A DNA stretch of 64,000 nucleotides, taken from assembly GCF_026072915.1 (NCBI RefSeq), contig NZ_AP025943.1, positions 620,001 to 684,000 on the forward strand, read 5' to 3'. Below, one piece after another: positions 63,630-64,000 of this stretch. Both the position numbers and the translations under genes were made by a program. The notes beneath the pieces are model-generated. The model worked only from the letters and a program-made list of their open reading frames with translations. It had not been told where the DNA came from and did no database searches. The stretch's first letter is position 1, and each line of letters starts with the position of its first letter. Origin of the DNA: Akkermansia biwaensis. Lineage in GTDB: Bacteria > Verrucomicrobiota > Verrucomicrobiia > Verrucomicrobiales > Akkermansiaceae.

Positions 63630-63996
63630 CCTTTTCCTCTCCCTCCGGATTTTCTTCTTCCGGTTTTCCTGCATTTTTCCCGCCGGAAGCGTCATCCGGC
63701 AGTTCCATAATGCCGGGAGAGGATTTGCCGTCCTGCGCCTTTCCTTCCTGCTTCCCGCTATTTTCCTGCTCGGACGCTTCCGCGTTTTTTTCTATTTTTG
63801 CTTCCGGACTGTGGGCTGGGGAAGGATACGCAATGCGGTTGTGATGGATGCTTTTCAGCGTTTGAATAAAACTGTTCCGGATTTTCTTGAGGTCTCCAAA
63901 GGTGAGTCCGCTGTCATCCAAATGACCGTCCACCACTCTTTGCTTGAGCAATTCATCCACCTTTTTCTGCATTTCCTCGCAGGAAACCCTGCCCAT
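63613..63996 (-). CDS. 7TM-HD (PgpH/YqfF-type) phosphohydrolase, C-terminal part (5' end outside window)
   Basis: The readable part begins with the C-terminal block QRVVDGHLDDSGLTFGDL and FIQTLKSIHHNRIAYP, which is the end of PgpH-type HD-domain proteins (membrane cyclic-di-AMP phosphodiesterases in some bacteria). After it comes an extra disordered tail of about 65 residues rich in Glu, Lys, Gly and Pro. The Met at 63996 is probably internal, as the family exceeds 600 residues; the frame runs to the window edge. It overlaps ybeY, consistent with co-translation. Confidence 0.75.
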   Translation of the reverse strand: MGRVSCEEMQKKVDELLKQRVVDGHLDDSGLTFGDLKKIRNSFIQTLKSIHHNRIAYPSPAHSPEAKIEKNAEASEQENSGKQEGKAQDGKSSPGIMELPDDASGGKNAGKPEEENPEGEEKDETAS

Positions 63997-64000
63997 GGAA

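Overview
This window is a core-chromosome segment, about 55-60% GC by eye, of a Gram-negative bacterium of the Planctomycetota-Verrucomicrobiota-Chlamydiota group. It is most probably an Akkermansia or close relative. That placement is inference: it rests on a chlamydial Pmp-like autotransporter, a type III glutamine synthetase, a secreted GH89 alpha-N-acetylglucosaminidase suited to mucin glycans, 20-bp-ended palindromic repeats, and very many genes without a Shine-Dalgarno sequence. The 16S gene in the window (minus strand, about 57247-58765) would settle it.

Layout. 1-4.85 kb: end of an M29 aminopeptidase, a metallophosphoesterase, a Kef-type antiporter, a TatD hydrolase and a helical-repeat protein. 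4.8-10.8 kb: an acetyltransferase, an AT-rich patch with an unknown exported protein, an SGNH hydrolase, trxB, sdaA and a secreted protein with caspase-fold-like His/Cys blocks. 10.9-15.3 kb: a compact metabolic run asd-ispA-nadC-pdxH-yeaD, preceded by a 12-codon leader ORF. 15.4-21.4 kb: a 332-bp inverted-repeat element, the Pmp-like autotransporter and glnN. 21.6-24.4 kb: the classical rpmH-rnpA-yidD-yidC cluster. 24.7-32.5 kb (minus): a second inverted-repeat element, an MBL hydrolase, ispF, suhB, a GT51 glycosyltransferase whose transpeptidase domain has lost its catalytic residues, a periplasmic TPR protein, exbD and exbB; this looks like a proton-motive-force-linked envelope module. 32.6-39.2 kb: uvrC, rlmH, rpsI/rplM, an IF-1 gene with a long N-terminal extension and apparent AUC start, nnr, radC and tRNA-Ser. 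39.2-45 kb: a lipoprotein, two paralogous coiled-coil membrane proteins, dnaX, ybaB and a catalytically dead EEP-fold membrane protein. 45-53 kb: CBS-type pyrophosphatase, tonB-like gene, pyrF, OPT transporter and GH89. 53.4-59.2 kb (minus): a complete rRNA operon 16S-tRNA-Ala-tRNA-Ile-23S-5S with promoter and terminator. 59.3-64 kb: a double-thioredoxin TPR protein, two related HTH proteins, tRNA-Arg, ybeY and the end of a PgpH-type HD hydrolase.

A recurring feature is that good -35/-10 promoters end only 6-8 bases before the start codon, which predicts leaderless mRNAs. No CRISPR array, prophage, complete insertion sequence or recognisable defence island was seen. The most unusual items are the extended IF-1, the paired inverted-repeat elements, the several pseudoenzymes (transpeptidase, EEP, second thioredoxin domain) and the HTH pair beside tRNA-Arg.
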